Of a DNA stretch of 35,714 nucleotides, positions 16,323 through 24,925 are shown in pieces (position 1 is the first letter of the stretch; each line of letters starts with the position of its first letter). The notes under the pieces are model-generated. The model worked only from the letters and a program-made list of their open reading frames with translations. It was not told the DNA's origin and did no database searches. This stretch comes from Rhodospirillales bacterium (lineage in GTDB: Bacteria > Pseudomonadota > Alphaproteobacteria > BOG-932 > Roseiterribacteraceae): the NCBI GenBank assembly GCA_028291345.1, contig JAQGIF010000257.1, positions 1 through 35,714 of the forward strand, in the 5' to 3' direction. Position numbers and translations under genes: made by a program.

Positions 16323-17111
16323 CTACCCGACAATCGCCCGCGTCCCCGCCACCGCTCGGCGCGCCCGCTCGGCCGCGCCGACACCGGCCTCGCGCAGGGA
16401 TTTCAGTGGCACCTCGACACCCAGGATGATGTCATCGGGCAGGGCGGCAATGAAATCCACCAGGGGGAATTCGCCCTCACCGGGAATCTGGCGCTGCTCA
16501 AAGCCTTCGTCGTTCCATTCCTCGCGGGCGAGCCCGGCGGGGCCGTCGCAGATTTGGGCGTAGCCTATCAGTTTCGGGTCGATGGCGCTGATGTCGGCGG
16601 GCGTGCTGCCGGTGCGGGTCAAATGCAGTATGTCGATGGTGATGCCGGCATTGCGCTGGCCGGAGTCGGTCACTAGCTGCACGGCGTCGGCCAGGGTGCG
16701 GACCTTACCCATCGAGATGAACTCGACATTGACCTTCAAGCCGTATTCCGCGCCGGTCCGGCATAGGTTGGAAAATTTATCCAGGGTGCGGGCCGGTTCC
16801 GGATCCCAGGCATTGATCGCGACCAGCGAGGTAGCGCCCAATTCGGCACCCAGAGCCACGGCGGGGCGGAAATCCTCGACGACCGCCTCGGCTGTCAGAT
16901 TGAAGCATTCCATGTTGCCGAGCCTGACGCCGGTTTCGCGCATCGCGCGGAGGGTTTCGGCGCGATTGGCCTGGGTCACCAGGGGCAGTTCGGCCTTGAG
17001 CGGAAGCTGCGTCCAGAGGCTGACGTAGGGGATGCTGAGTTCCGCTGCGATCCGCACCAGTTCGGCCGGCTGTACGTCGAAGATCGTGAGATGATCGAGG
17101 GAGAGCTGCAT
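16323..17111 (-). CDS. Sugar phosphate isomerase/epimerase family TIM-barrel protein
   Basis: The 262-residue product fits the xylose-isomerase-like/AP endonuclease 2 TIM barrel. The tell-tale parts are MECFNLTAEAVVEDFRPAVALGAELGA, YGLKVNVEFISMGKVRTLADAVQLV with its Glu metal ligand, NAGITIDILHLTRTG with Asp and His, YAQICDGPAG, and the closing GVEVPLK. The family includes isomerases, epimerases and dehydratases acting on sugars, inositols and small keto acids. The gene starts two bases after the SDR stop, so it is the last member of the three-gene reverse operon 16323-18855. I cannot name a substrate. Confidence 0.8.
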   Translation of the reverse strand: MQLSLDHLTIFDVQPAELVRIAAELSIPYVSLWTQLPLKAELPLVTQANRAETLRAMRETGVRLGNMECFNLTAEAVVEDFRPAVALGAELGATSLVAINAWDPEPARTLDKFSNLCRTGAEYGLKVNVEFISMGKVRTLADAVQLVTDSGQRNAGITIDILHLTRTGSTPADISAIDPKLIGYAQICDGPAGLAREEWNDEGFEQRQIPGEGEFPLVDFIAALPDDIILGVEVPLKSLREAGVGAAERARRAVAGTRAIVG

Positions 17112-17113
17112 GG

Positions 17114-17923
17114 TCAGCCCGCCGCGCCGAAGGCGGCGTAGACTTCGCCGATCGACGGGTTGCGGCGCAATGTCTGGCCGCCATTCACCTGTATTGTCTG
17201 GCCGGTGACGAAGCTGGATTCGTCACTCGCCAGCCACAAGGCTGCGTTGGCGATATCGAGCGCGACGCCGGTGCGCTGCAGTGGGATTTCGCGGGCATAG
17301 AGCTTGGCGACGGCGGGGAAGTCCAATCCGCCGCCCGACATCGGCGTGTCAGCGGTGCCACCAGGCGCGATCGAGTTGGCGCGGATGCCTTGGCCGCCAA
17401 ACTCGTGGGCAATGGTGCGCATCACATGATCCATCCCGGCCTTGGTGCCCATATAGGCGGCATGGTTGTCGAACATGATCGTTGCCGTGACCGATGAGAT
17501 CTGCATAAGGGATCCGCCGCCCTTTCCCTCAATCAAGGGCGGCATGGCTTTCACGAGGGCCTGAAAGTATTGGAAAGGGCCGGTGAACTGGATCGCGGCC
17601 ATCAGCTCCAGATCTTCGCGGGTGGTTTCAAAGAATGGCTTCAGCAGACCCCATCCAGTCGCGTTGATACCGACATCGATACGGCCGAAGCGGTCGAGCG
17701 TGGCCCGGATCAGCCGCGCGATGTCGGCCGCGACGGTGATGTCGCAGACGCATGACGCTGCGCCGATATCCAACGCCGCCTGCTCAAGCGGTTCCTGCCG
17801 CCGGCCCGCAACCATCACCTTGGCGCCCTCTTCGACCAATCGCTTGGCGATGGCACAGCCCATATTGCCGGCAGCAACGCCCAAGACGACCGCGACCTTG
17901 CCCTCTACGCGTCCTGTGCTCAT
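17114..17923 (-). CDS. SDR family oxidoreductase
   Basis: This is a 269-residue short-chain dehydrogenase. The cofactor loop is the variant GVAAGNMGCAIAKRL (AxxxGxMG) rather than the usual TGxxxGIG, which is typical of atypical classical SDRs. The catalytic Ser (QISSVTA) and YMGTK (YxxxK) are in place. The tail LASDESSFVTGQTIQVNGG is standard for the family. The ATG at 17923 overlaps the stop of the 3-hydroxyacyl-CoA dehydrogenase gene (ATGA at 17920-17923). The reading frame stays open far upstream, but that stretch is antisense-free coding DNA of the dehydrogenase in another frame. It likely reduces or oxidises a keto/hydroxy intermediate. Confidence 0.87.
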   Translation of the reverse strand: MSTGRVEGKVAVVLGVAAGNMGCAIAKRLVEEGAKVMVAGRRQEPLEQAALDIGAASCVCDITVAADIARLIRATLDRFGRIDVGINATGWGLLKPFFETTREDLELMAAIQFTGPFQYFQALVKAMPPLIEGKGGGSLMQISSVTATIMFDNHAAYMGTKAGMDHVMRTIAHEFGGQGIRANSIAPGGTADTPMSGGGLDFPAVAKLYAREIPLQRTGVALDIANAALWLASDESSFVTGQTIQVNGGQTLRRNPSIGEVYAAFGAAG

Positions 17924-18855
17924 GGTAGGTTGTCCGCTTTCGCCTTCAGTAGCATCAGTTCCAGCAAGACTTGGTCGCGGTCCCGGGCGATCACGTCGAT
18001 CGATTGACCCGCCAGTTCGTCGTCCGTGCCGGCCACGAGCTTGGCCTTCAGCGCATCGTCGAGTACGACCTCGCGCATGTCGGCCCACCAGCTTTCGATC
18101 GGCGGTCCGAGATGGTCGAGCACATATTCGAGACCGCCCGGGCCGCCCGACAGGTGGAGGTTGAGGAAGGGGCCCAGCAGCGCCCAGCGAAGGCCTGGCC
18201 CATGGGCGATGGCGGTGTCGATATCGGTGACCGAGGCGACGCCCTCGTGCACCAGCGAAAAGGCCTCGCGCCACAACGCCGCCTGGAGGCGGTTGGCGAC
18301 ATGGCCTTTTACCTCTTTCTTCAGGTGGATCGGGCGCTTGCCGACGGCGGCATAGAATTCCATCGCGGTTTCGATCGCGGCCGCCGACGTCGCCTTGCCG
18401 CCGACGATTTCGACGAGCGGGATGAGATGCGGCGGGTTGAAAGGATGCCCGACCAGCACCCGCTCCGGCCGGGCGCAGGCAGTCTGCACCTCGCTGATCA
18501 GGATGCCGGAGGAGCTGGTGGCGATCACGACGTCCGAGCGGGCGGCGGCATCCATGCGGTGATAGAGCTCCCGCTTGATCTCCAGTCGCTCCGGCCCGCT
18601 TTCCTGGATGAAATCGGCGTCGCGCACCGCGTCTTCCAATGAGGCGGTGAAGGTCAGCCGCGATTGCGACGCGCCCGGAGCCAGCCCCAGGCTTTCCATT
18701 GCTGACCAATGGCGGGCGACGATGGCGCGCAGCTTACCCTCTGCATCCGGGGCAGGGTCGGTGGCGACGACGTCCAGCCCTTTGGCCAGGAACAGGCTGG
18801 CCCAGCTGGCGCCGATGACGCCGGTGCCGACCAATGCGATTTTGCCGAGTTTCAT
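17920..18855 (-). CDS. 3-hydroxyacyl-CoA dehydrogenase family protein (L-carnitine dehydrogenase/lambda-crystallin-like)
   Basis: The 311-residue NAD-dependent enzyme has an N-terminal Rossmann fold (KIALVGTGVIGASWA, Gly10-Gly15). The catalytic segment VLVGHPFNPPHLIPLVEIVGG follows, then KGHVANRLQAALWREAFSLVHEGVAS from the dimerising helical domain. Only one C-terminal helical domain is present, as in carnitine dehydrogenase and L-gulonate 3-dehydrogenase, so a free hydroxy acid may be the substrate rather than a CoA ester. A GGGAGGG site precedes the ATG. It leads the reverse operon and is divergent, by 58 bases, from another SDR gene, suggesting a shared control region. Confidence 0.87.
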   Translation of the reverse strand: MKLGKIALVGTGVIGASWASLFLAKGLDVVATDPAPDAEGKLRAIVARHWSAMESLGLAPGASQSRLTFTASLEDAVRDADFIQESGPERLEIKRELYHRMDAAARSDVVIATSSSGILISEVQTACARPERVLVGHPFNPPHLIPLVEIVGGKATSAAAIETAMEFYAAVGKRPIHLKKEVKGHVANRLQAALWREAFSLVHEGVASVTDIDTAIAHGPGLRWALLGPFLNLHLSGGPGGLEYVLDHLGPPIESWWADMREVVLDDALKAKLVAGTDDELAGQSIDVIARDRDQVLLELMLLKAKADNLP

Positions 18856-18913
18856 ATCCCTCCCCCCAGATGGTGCGGTAACATGCCGGAAACTGGTTCA
18901 CGGGGAAACACAG

Positions 18914-19786
18914 ATGGCTGAGAATAATGAAGTGGCGCTGGTCGGTCTGGCCGGAAAGGTCGCGCTGATCACCGGCGGCGGGGCGGGCATCGGCCGCTCC
19001 ATCGCCGAAAGCTTCGCGGCATTCGGCGCGAAGATCGCCGTGATCGAGATCGATGCCGCGCGGGCCGAGGCGGTGCGCGGCGCGCTGGAGGCGGCGGGAG
19101 TCGAGGCGCTCGTCGTTGCCGGGGATGCCGACAATGTCGACACGGTCAACGCGGCGATGGCCAAGATCGAAGCGAAGTTCGGCAAGCTCGACATTCTGGT
19201 CAATAATGTCGGCGATTTTCTGAAGATGGGCGGTCCCTTCGGCAATTCGACGGAGGATCAGTGGGACGCGCTCTATCGCGTCAATCTGCGCAACATGTTC
19301 GTTGTAACGCGTGCGTCAATTCCCTTGCTGCGCAAGGCCGGCGGCGGCAGCATCATCAATGTCTCGACTATCGAGGCCTTCCGCGGAATTCCCAAGCTGA
19401 CGGTCTACGGTGCGTTCAAGGCGGCGATCACCGGCTTCACCCAAAGTCTGGCGGTGGAACTGGGGCCGGACCACATCCGGGTCAACGCCATCGCGCCGGA
19501 GACCACCAATACCGAGCAGGTGAAGGCAACGCCACGCGTGCCGCCGGCTAACAAGGATTACGTCAAGCATTTCTTCCCAATCGGCCGCTTCGGCGAGCCG
19601 GAGGATTGCGCCGGGGCGGCGATCTTCCTGGCTTCGGACATATTGTCCGGCTGGGTTAGCGGCACGACCATCCATGTCGATGGGGGGGCGTTGGCGGCCG
19701 GCGCGTGGCTGCAGCTGCCCGACGGCGGCTGGACCCATCTGCCGATCATCGACCGCGACGGCTATGCGCCACCAAAAAGCCAATAA
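18914..19786 (+). CDS. SDR family oxidoreductase
   Basis: The 290-residue classical SDR shows the TGGGAGIG cofactor loop, LDILVNNVGDF, IINVSTIEAF with the catalytic Ser, and YGAFK for the Tyr/Lys pair. It ends in a C-terminal WVSGTTIHVDGGALAAG block. Asp-like residues after the second strand (VIEID) favour NAD(H) over NADP(H). A C-terminal extension of about 25 residues (LPDGGWTHLPIIDRDGY) is longer than in most SDRs. The ATG at 18914 follows GGGGA with suitable spacing; upstream in-frame ATGs lie inside the divergent gene and were rejected. It is probably co-transcribed with the EthD-like gene 13 bases downstream. Confidence 0.87.
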   Translation: MAENNEVALVGLAGKVALITGGGAGIGRSIAESFAAFGAKIAVIEIDAARAEAVRGALEAAGVEALVVAGDADNVDTVNAAMAKIEAKFGKLDILVNNVGDFLKMGGPFGNSTEDQWDALYRVNLRNMFVVTRASIPLLRKAGGGSIINVSTIEAFRGIPKLTVYGAFKAAITGFTQSLAVELGPDHIRVNAIAPETTNTEQVKATPRVPPANKDYVKHFFPIGRFGEPEDCAGAAIFLASDILSGWVSGTTIHVDGGALAAGAWLQLPDGGWTHLPIIDRDGYAPPKSQ

Positions 19787-19799
19787 GGGAAAAAACTCG

Positions 19800-20435
19800 A
19801 TGAAAACCATCGGCCTGATGCCGAAGCGGCCGGATATTTCGCGTACCGCGTTTCGCGAACATTACGAGGATCGCCATGCGCCGCTCGCGCTGGGCAAGTT
19901 CCCGTTCGAGAAGTATGTCCGCAACCACGTCGTCGTCTCCGATCCCGATCCAGTCGGCTTCGACTGCCTGTCGGAATTCTGGGTCGAGAATCTCGCCGAG
20001 ATATATAGGATCATGGCCGGCCCGATTGGCGACATCATGCGCGAGGACGAGCTGCGCTTCACCGATCAGCCCAATATCGGCCCGGCGGTGGCGCACGAAA
20101 TCCATGTCGCCGGTCCGCCGCGCATCGTCGATGATGGCATCTCCCATAAGGAAATCCTGCTGATCCGCCCCGCGCCGGGTATTTTAAATAAGGCTTTCGT
20201 GGACAGCGCGGTGCAATGGGGCACGGCGCTGGCGGACGGTGCGGATGGGAGGCTGCAGCGTGTCACGATGGACACGCTGATGCCGTTCGAAGGTCGGCCG
20301 TTCCCGGATTTCCAGGCTCTTCTCTATGGCTGGATAGCAGGGCAGGGCGGCGAGCTCTATGAAGCCGCGCCGCCCGACACGATCGAGATTTACGGCCGGC
20401 TCAAGACCGAAGGGGTTGAGACGCGATTTTCTTGA
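19800..20435 (+). CDS. EthD domain-containing protein (dimeric alpha-beta barrel)
   Basis: The 211-residue protein starts with an EthD-type ferredoxin fold (MKTIGLMPKRPDISRTAFREHYEDRHAPLAL...FWVENLAEIYRIMAGP). It continues with a second half of similar size (HKEILLIRPAPGILNKAFVDSAVQWG...ETIE-like TIEIYGRL). It therefore seems to be a duplicated EthD/Dabb protein. Such proteins include decarboxylases, cyclases and accessory proteins of ether and alkane oxidation. An AAGGGA site precedes the ATG at 19800, only 13 bases after the SDR stop. Its 3' end overlaps the convergent ACT-domain gene by 35 bases. Confidence 0.78.
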   Translation: MKTIGLMPKRPDISRTAFREHYEDRHAPLALGKFPFEKYVRNHVVVSDPDPVGFDCLSEFWVENLAEIYRIMAGPIGDIMREDELRFTDQPNIGPAVAHEIHVAGPPRIVDDGISHKEILLIRPAPGILNKAFVDSAVQWGTALADGADGRLQRVTMDTLMPFEGRPFPDFQALLYGWIAGQGGELYEAAPPDTIEIYGRLKTEGVETRFS

Positions 20436-20835
20436 AAGAATTTTCCCGCATCATCTTTTCTAAAATCGCCATTGCCTCCTCGGCACGGATTTCCAGTACG
20501 AAGAGGTGATCGTGATGGAAGCCGGAGATGGGATTGACTGCGATCCCGGCCGCCGCCAGCCGCGCGGTGATCGCGGCGAGAAAGCCGACGGATTCGAGGC
20601 TCGAATTTATGTTCAGCGTGATCATCCGCGACGGGAAGGCTGGGGGCAGGCCGACGGCCTCGACCTGTTCGGCTGGTGCGATCAAAGTTATGCCCTCGGC
20701 CTCCTGGAACATCATGATCGGTGCGATACCGGCGGGGATCGCACCGCTGGGCGGGATGGTAACGAACACGAACAGGCCCGGGCACAGGCGCGGCTGCATC
20801 GAGCGGATCAAGGTCGTAAGATTCGTTTCGCTCAT
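20401..20835 (-). CDS. ACT domain-containing protein (ACT_3/DUF2241-like)
   Basis: The 144-residue protein follows the plan of the ACT_3 family. An N-terminal half contains LTTLIRSMQPRLCPGLFVFVTI and FQEAEGITLIAP. A C-terminal ACT fold contains MITLNINSSLESVGFLAAITARLAAAGIAVNPISGFHHDHLFV. ACT domains usually bind amino acids and regulate enzymes; the role of stand-alone ACT_3 proteins is not established. I chose the ATG at 20835 because family members begin a few residues before the LTTL helix. A frame-open ATG at 20916 would add 27 unrelated residues. It overlaps the convergent EthD-like gene at the 3' end. Confidence 0.82.
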   Translation of the reverse strand: MSETNLTTLIRSMQPRLCPGLFVFVTIPPSGAIPAGIAPIMMFQEAEGITLIAPAEQVEAVGLPPAFPSRMITLNINSSLESVGFLAAITARLAAAGIAVNPISGFHHDHLFVLEIRAEEAMAILEKMMRENSFKKIASQPLRS

Positions 20836-20937
20836 TTCACGGCCTTTGAGGACGCGTTGGACCAACAAGCGTTGGACTGCCTGATCGCAATGGCATAGTT
20901 CTGACATTCCGTGCAAATCGGGTCTGGGGGAGGCGTC

Positions 20938-21905
20938 GTGCGAAGGTCTGTCGGATTTTTGGCGTTCGCCGCTCTATTCGCCGTCACCACCCAAAGCCGA
21001 GCCGCCGATGTCCCGCCGCCTTGGGCCTTTGCCGTCAATCCGCCGATCACGCAGCTCGCGCTGCCGATCACCGATGACGGGTTGCCGAAGCATGTCGCCG
21101 GCAGTTCGCTCGGGCTGACCCTTGCGCAGGTCAAGGAGCCGTTCAACGTTCCGGACTGGCACCCGGATAATCATCCACCTGCTCCTGATATCGTCGCCCA
21201 TGGCCGCAAGCCAAGTGTTTTGGGTTGCGGTTTCTGCCATCTGCCCAACGGTTTGGGGCGACCGGAGAATGCCGGGCTGGCTGGGCTGCCGGCCGGCTAT
21301 ATCGCGCAGCAGATCGCCGATTTCCGGAGCGGGGCACGGCAAAGCGCGATCGCCGATTTGGCTCCACCTAAGCTGATGGTGGCGATCGCCAAAGCTGCGA
21401 CCGACGATGAGGTGAAGGAGGCTGCGGCCTATTTCGCATCGCTGGATCTCAAGCCCTGGATCAGGGTGGTCGAGGCCGCGACCGTACCGAAAAGCCATGT
21501 CGCCGGCTATATGTTGGTTCCCGATGCGGGAGGCGCGAGGGAGCCGATCGGGCAGCGCATCGTCGAGACGCCGGAAAACCTGGCGCAGACCGAATTGCGC
21601 GATTCAGGGTCGGGCTTCGTGGCCTATGTGCCGCCGGGAGCATCAAGAAAGGTGAGCAGCTGGTGAAGAGCGGTGGCGGCAAGACCACGCCGTGCGGCGT
21701 GTGTCACGGCGTCGACCTCAAAGGATTGGGACCGTTGCCGCCCCTGGCTGGACGCTCGCCCAGCTATATCGTCCGCCAGCTTTACGATTTTCAGCATGGC
21801 GCGCGCGCTGGGACGTGGAGCCCGTTGATGCAGGCTGTCGTCAGGGATCTTAAGCCCGAAGACCTGGTCGACATCGCTGCCTATACAGCGTCGCAGCATC
21901 CCTAA
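20938..21905 (+). pseudogene. Dihaem c-type cytochrome gene broken by a -1 frameshift
   Basis: The first frame (20938-21666) encodes a signal peptide (MRRSVGFLAFAALFAVTTQSRAA), a haem site CGFCH, and a body ending GFVAYVPPG before running into a premature TGA. The second haem domain continues in a different frame from 21639 (SIKKGEQLVKSGGGKTTPCGVCHG ... to TAA at 21903-21905). The two halves join perfectly if one G is missing in GGGAG at 21636-21640. The protein would then be a periplasmic dihaem cytochrome of about 322 residues. The GTG at 20938 follows GGGGGAGG. Either the gene has recently been inactivated or the base is a sequencing error; both halves retain intact haem motifs. Confidence 0.8.
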
Positions 21906-21958
21906 CGAAAACGGGCCGGCCTGATGGGGCCGCCCCGCATGATCGGAAAGACTGAGAT

Positions 21959-22519
21959 TTAGCCCTTAGCGGCGAGCGACGCTTCGATCGCCTTCTCGAC
22001 GTCCGGGGCGTCGGGCTTCGTCTTGGTCGGGAATTCGGCCACCAGATTGCCGTTCCCGTCGATCAGCAGCTTATGGAAATTCCAGGCGGGAACGGCGGGG
22101 GTGCCGCCGACGGCGGCCGCCCATTTATAGAAGGGATGCGCCTCGTCGCCTTTGACGTCATATTTGGTGGTCAGCGGAAAATCGACGTCGTAATTGCCTT
22201 CGCAGAACTTCTTGATTTCGGCATTCGAGCCGGGTTCCTGCCCGCCGAAGTCGTTGGACGGCACGCCCAACACGATCAGGCCCTTATCCTTGTATTTCTT
22301 ATAGACGGCTTCGAGCGCGGAATATTGCGGAGTGAAGCCGCATTGCGAGGCGGTGTTCACGACTAGCACGGTCTTGCCCTTGAACTCCGACAGCGGCATC
22401 GGCTTGCCGTCAATGGAAACGAAATTGAATTGATGTGCATTGCCGGCATCGGCGGCCAGTACCGTGCCCGTCGAGGCGAGCGCCATGGCTGAAATCAAAG
22501 TGAGGGCGGGTGCGCGCAT
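21959..22519 (-). CDS. Glutathione peroxidase family protein, exported
   Basis: The 186-residue protein begins with a signal peptide (MRAPALTLISAMALASTGTVLA) and continues as a full glutathione peroxidase fold. The catalytic segment VVNTASQCGFTPQY carries Cys60, encoded by TGC, so it is not a selenoprotein. It is followed by the LIVLGVPSNDFGGQEPG glutamine motif and the WNFHKLLID tryptophan motif. The expected job is thiol-dependent reduction of peroxides in the periplasm; bacterial members often use thioredoxin-like donors. AAGGAAGG precedes the ATG. It lies 76 bases downstream of lptD on the same strand and may be read with it. Confidence 0.9.
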   Translation of the reverse strand: MRAPALTLISAMALASTGTVLAADAGNAHQFNFVSIDGKPMPLSEFKGKTVLVVNTASQCGFTPQYSALEAVYKKYKDKGLIVLGVPSNDFGGQEPGSNAEIKKFCEGNYDVDFPLTTKYDVKGDEAHPFYKWAAAVGGTPAVPAWNFHKLLIDGNGNLVAEFPTKTKPDAPDVEKAIEASLAAKG

Positions 22520-22595
22520 GAGATGTTTCCTTCCTTGAAATCTGGATCAGTCGGTTGGGCGGCTCGAGCGGCGCTCCGAAATTGCGATTGTTTCC

Positions 22596-24809
22596 TCAGT
22601 GTATGCTGGGTGTCGCGAAAACACCAAGATTCTTGAGCGAAAAGACAAGTTGTACCGAGGTGCCCGACGTACCGCCGACCAGCAATGTCTGGTCGTGGCT
22701 GATATTGAGCGTGAAGGACGAACAGTCGTCGCTGTAGCCCGCGGAGAGGCTGTAGCGCAGCACGGCCCTGGGGTGGCTGAGTTCTGCGGTTTCGCCAGCC
22801 GTTACTGACCAGTTCTTGTCGAATTTGTAATAGGCCGACATAGTCAGTTCGTTACGCTCGGTCGCGACGAAGTTCGGAACGGAAACCTGACCGGCAAAAA
22901 GATAGGTGCCGTAGACGCCAATATTGTCCGGGCCTATCCGGAAGTTCACTTCCTGCAGGCGGTCGGTCTGGAAATTATTCGAAAACTCGAAGCGATAGTC
23001 GATATCGAAATATCTACCCGGCACCATCTCGAACTCCCCGACGAAATCGGAAAAGCGGGTCTGAAGCCCGGAATTGGGCGGGTAGGGATTATTGCCCGAG
23101 ACGCGATAGCTTTGGCCCAGGAACAGGGTCGTATAGCCGGTACCGAGATTATAAAGGCCCGTCTTGACGCCGTACGTCACGCGCGATCCGCCCTCGAACC
23201 GATCGACGCCAGGGAAACGATTGCCCGAGAACAGGTTTGCCTGATCGAGCTGGATGTCGTTGCTGTCTTCGTTCGGGATTGCGCTGTCGTTGGTATAGGT
23301 CGGCGAGGCCACGACCGATACGATCGGTTCGACGATCAGGTTCGCGTAGCCGATGGGCCGCTCCAGCGGATAGCTCGTGACCGCGTATGCCTGCGGGAAG
23401 AATCGTCCAGTGCTGCGCTTTACCGTGTTCAGCCCGGTCACTGGATCGGGCGCAGGGCTCTGGGTCCAATAATAGTCGGTTTCGGCGGAAGCGTTGAGCG
23501 TGGTCACCAGCCCGATATCGCTGATCAGCTTGCGGCTCCAGCTCGCATTGTTGGTAAACCGCTCGACACTTTCACCCGGAGAGCGCTGCAGCGCCAGGAT
23601 GCTGCCGCTGTCGGCCCACCGGCCGCCAAGCATTTCGCCCGGATCGCCGAAGAAGGAATAGGTGATATAGGGCAGCGCGACCGGCTGGTTCGAGTTGATG
23701 TTCGCCCGCAGGTCCTGGAACGAATAGAGGCTCGCATTGATGTAGTCGCGGCCATAAAACCCCTCCGTAAAGAGATGCGTCGGCAGCACCTGAAGGGAAG
23801 AGTAGCCATATTTAAGGACATAGATGTTGTCGAGCGAGCGGGCGAATTCGAACCCGGCCCGCCAATTGTCCGACAGATCGAACTCGCCATTGCCGAAAAT
23901 GTGCCCGCGGACGGTTTTCTCGTCCGGGTTGGGCGTGTTGTTGGGGTATTGCCGGATATTCGATTCAGTGATGCTGCCCGACAGCTGAATCTGACCGGTA
24001 GAGAAACGCTCGCGATACTGACCGCCGATCAAAGGTCCTTGATGGGTGAAGTACGCGGCTTCGAGCACCGCATCGATGTCCGGCGCGATATCAACATAAT
24101 AGTTGACCTTCAAGTACCCGCCGAGCTGGCTTCGATAGCCGGGTAGCACACTCAAGATACCGCTCGCGCGCTTGACGCTAGGGTCGTAGGTCGAAAAATA
24201 CGGCGTCCAGAGGATCGGCAGCCCGTCGATCTGGAAAGTAGCATCGTGGTAATAGATGCGCTTGGTCTCGGTGTCGTGGATGACCTTGACCGCCTTGATC
24301 TGCCATGTCGGCGGCTGGGTCGGGTCGTCCTTGCAGAGCTCGCAAGGCGAATAGATCCCGCGGTGGATAGTCGTGACGTTTCCGTCCTTCTCCGCCTCGC
24401 GTCCGGCCATGCGCGAATTGTCGGCCAGCAGGCTGGACACATTGCGCATGAAGGCCTGACGCATATCGTCGGTGATTTCGAGATAGTCCCCGAAATTGAT
24501 ATTGCCCTGGTCGTCGACCAGCTTCACGTCCCCGGTCGCGGTGACGATATCGGTTGATTGATTCCAGATGATGTGCTCGGCCAGCAGCATCGCGCTGCCC
24601 TGGACCAACTCGACATGCCCACTAGCGGAGACGGTGTTGTTGACGTCGTCCTTGGTCACCGTGTCGGCGGATAGCACGACATTCTTCTCGGTTTGATGGG
24701 AGCCGGCGGCATAGCTAGTTTGTGCGACGATCGCAGGCGATGCCAGTGCCAGCGTGGTCAGACCAAGCGAAGCCAGGCGGGTCGAAGCGCGGGAAATGCG
24801 TTGCGGCAT
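22596..24809 (-). CDS. lptD: LPS-assembly protein LptD
   Basis: The 737-residue protein has a signal peptide (ending near SYAAG), an LptA-like jellyroll (NVVLSADTVTKDDVNNTVSASGHVELVQGSAMLLAEHI...TGDVKLVDDQGN), and a long beta-barrel domain with IDGLPILWTPYFSTYDPSVKRASGILSV. The final strand (SVQLVFSLKNLGVF) fits the BAM signal of an outer-membrane barrel. LptD with LptE inserts lipopolysaccharide, or comparable glycolipid, into the outer leaflet. The mature protein appears to have three cysteines (CELC and one in DDCSSF), fewer than the four of the E. coli protein. ATG 24809 was chosen; a TTG at 24821 is possible. The usual companions surA, pdxA and rsmA do not follow; a peroxidase gene does. 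Confidence 0.9.
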   Translation of the reverse strand: MPQRISRASTRLASLGLTTLALASPAIVAQTSYAAGSHQTEKNVVLSADTVTKDDVNNTVSASGHVELVQGSAMLLAEHIIWNQSTDIVTATGDVKLVDDQGNINFGDYLEITDDMRQAFMRNVSSLLADNSRMAGREAEKDGNVTTIHRGIYSPCELCKDDPTQPPTWQIKAVKVIHDTETKRIYYHDATFQIDGLPILWTPYFSTYDPSVKRASGILSVLPGYRSQLGGYLKVNYYVDIAPDIDAVLEAAYFTHQGPLIGGQYRERFSTGQIQLSGSITESNIRQYPNNTPNPDEKTVRGHIFGNGEFDLSDNWRAGFEFARSLDNIYVLKYGYSSLQVLPTHLFTEGFYGRDYINASLYSFQDLRANINSNQPVALPYITYSFFGDPGEMLGGRWADSGSILALQRSPGESVERFTNNASWSRKLISDIGLVTTLNASAETDYYWTQSPAPDPVTGLNTVKRSTGRFFPQAYAVTSYPLERPIGYANLIVEPIVSVVASPTYTNDSAIPNEDSNDIQLDQANLFSGNRFPGVDRFEGGSRVTYGVKTGLYNLGTGYTTLFLGQSYRVSGNNPYPPNSGLQTRFSDFVGEFEMVPGRYFDIDYRFEFSNNFQTDRLQEVNFRIGPDNIGVYGTYLFAGQVSVPNFVATERNELTMSAYYKFDKNWSVTAGETAELSHPRAVLRYSLSAGYSDDCSSFTLNISHDQTLLVGGTSGTSVQLVFSLKNLGVFATPSIH

Positions 24810-24925
24810 GGACCGGATCAACTCAGTATGAACTCAAGCACCGTCAAACCTGTCCCGCGAAAGTGGAAGCCTGTCAATGGCGGGCAGATGAAAACAAGGC
24901 GGACAAGTAAAAACGGCGATCCGGC

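Noticed and set aside
17924-18709. N-terminal extension of the reverse SDR frame to 18709
   Set aside because: The extra residues are an Arg/Gly/Pro-rich shadow of the 3-hydroxyacyl-CoA dehydrogenase gene, and the SDR fold begins right after ATG 17923 with an ATGA overlap.
21663-21905. Separate small cytochrome c gene
   Set aside because: The conserved residues continue without gap from the preceding frame, so it is the second half of one frameshifted dihaem cytochrome rather than its own gene.
23112-24146. Open forward frame of 344 codons opposite lptD
   Set aside because: The sequence is a shadow with no domain, and LptD on the other strand is well supported.
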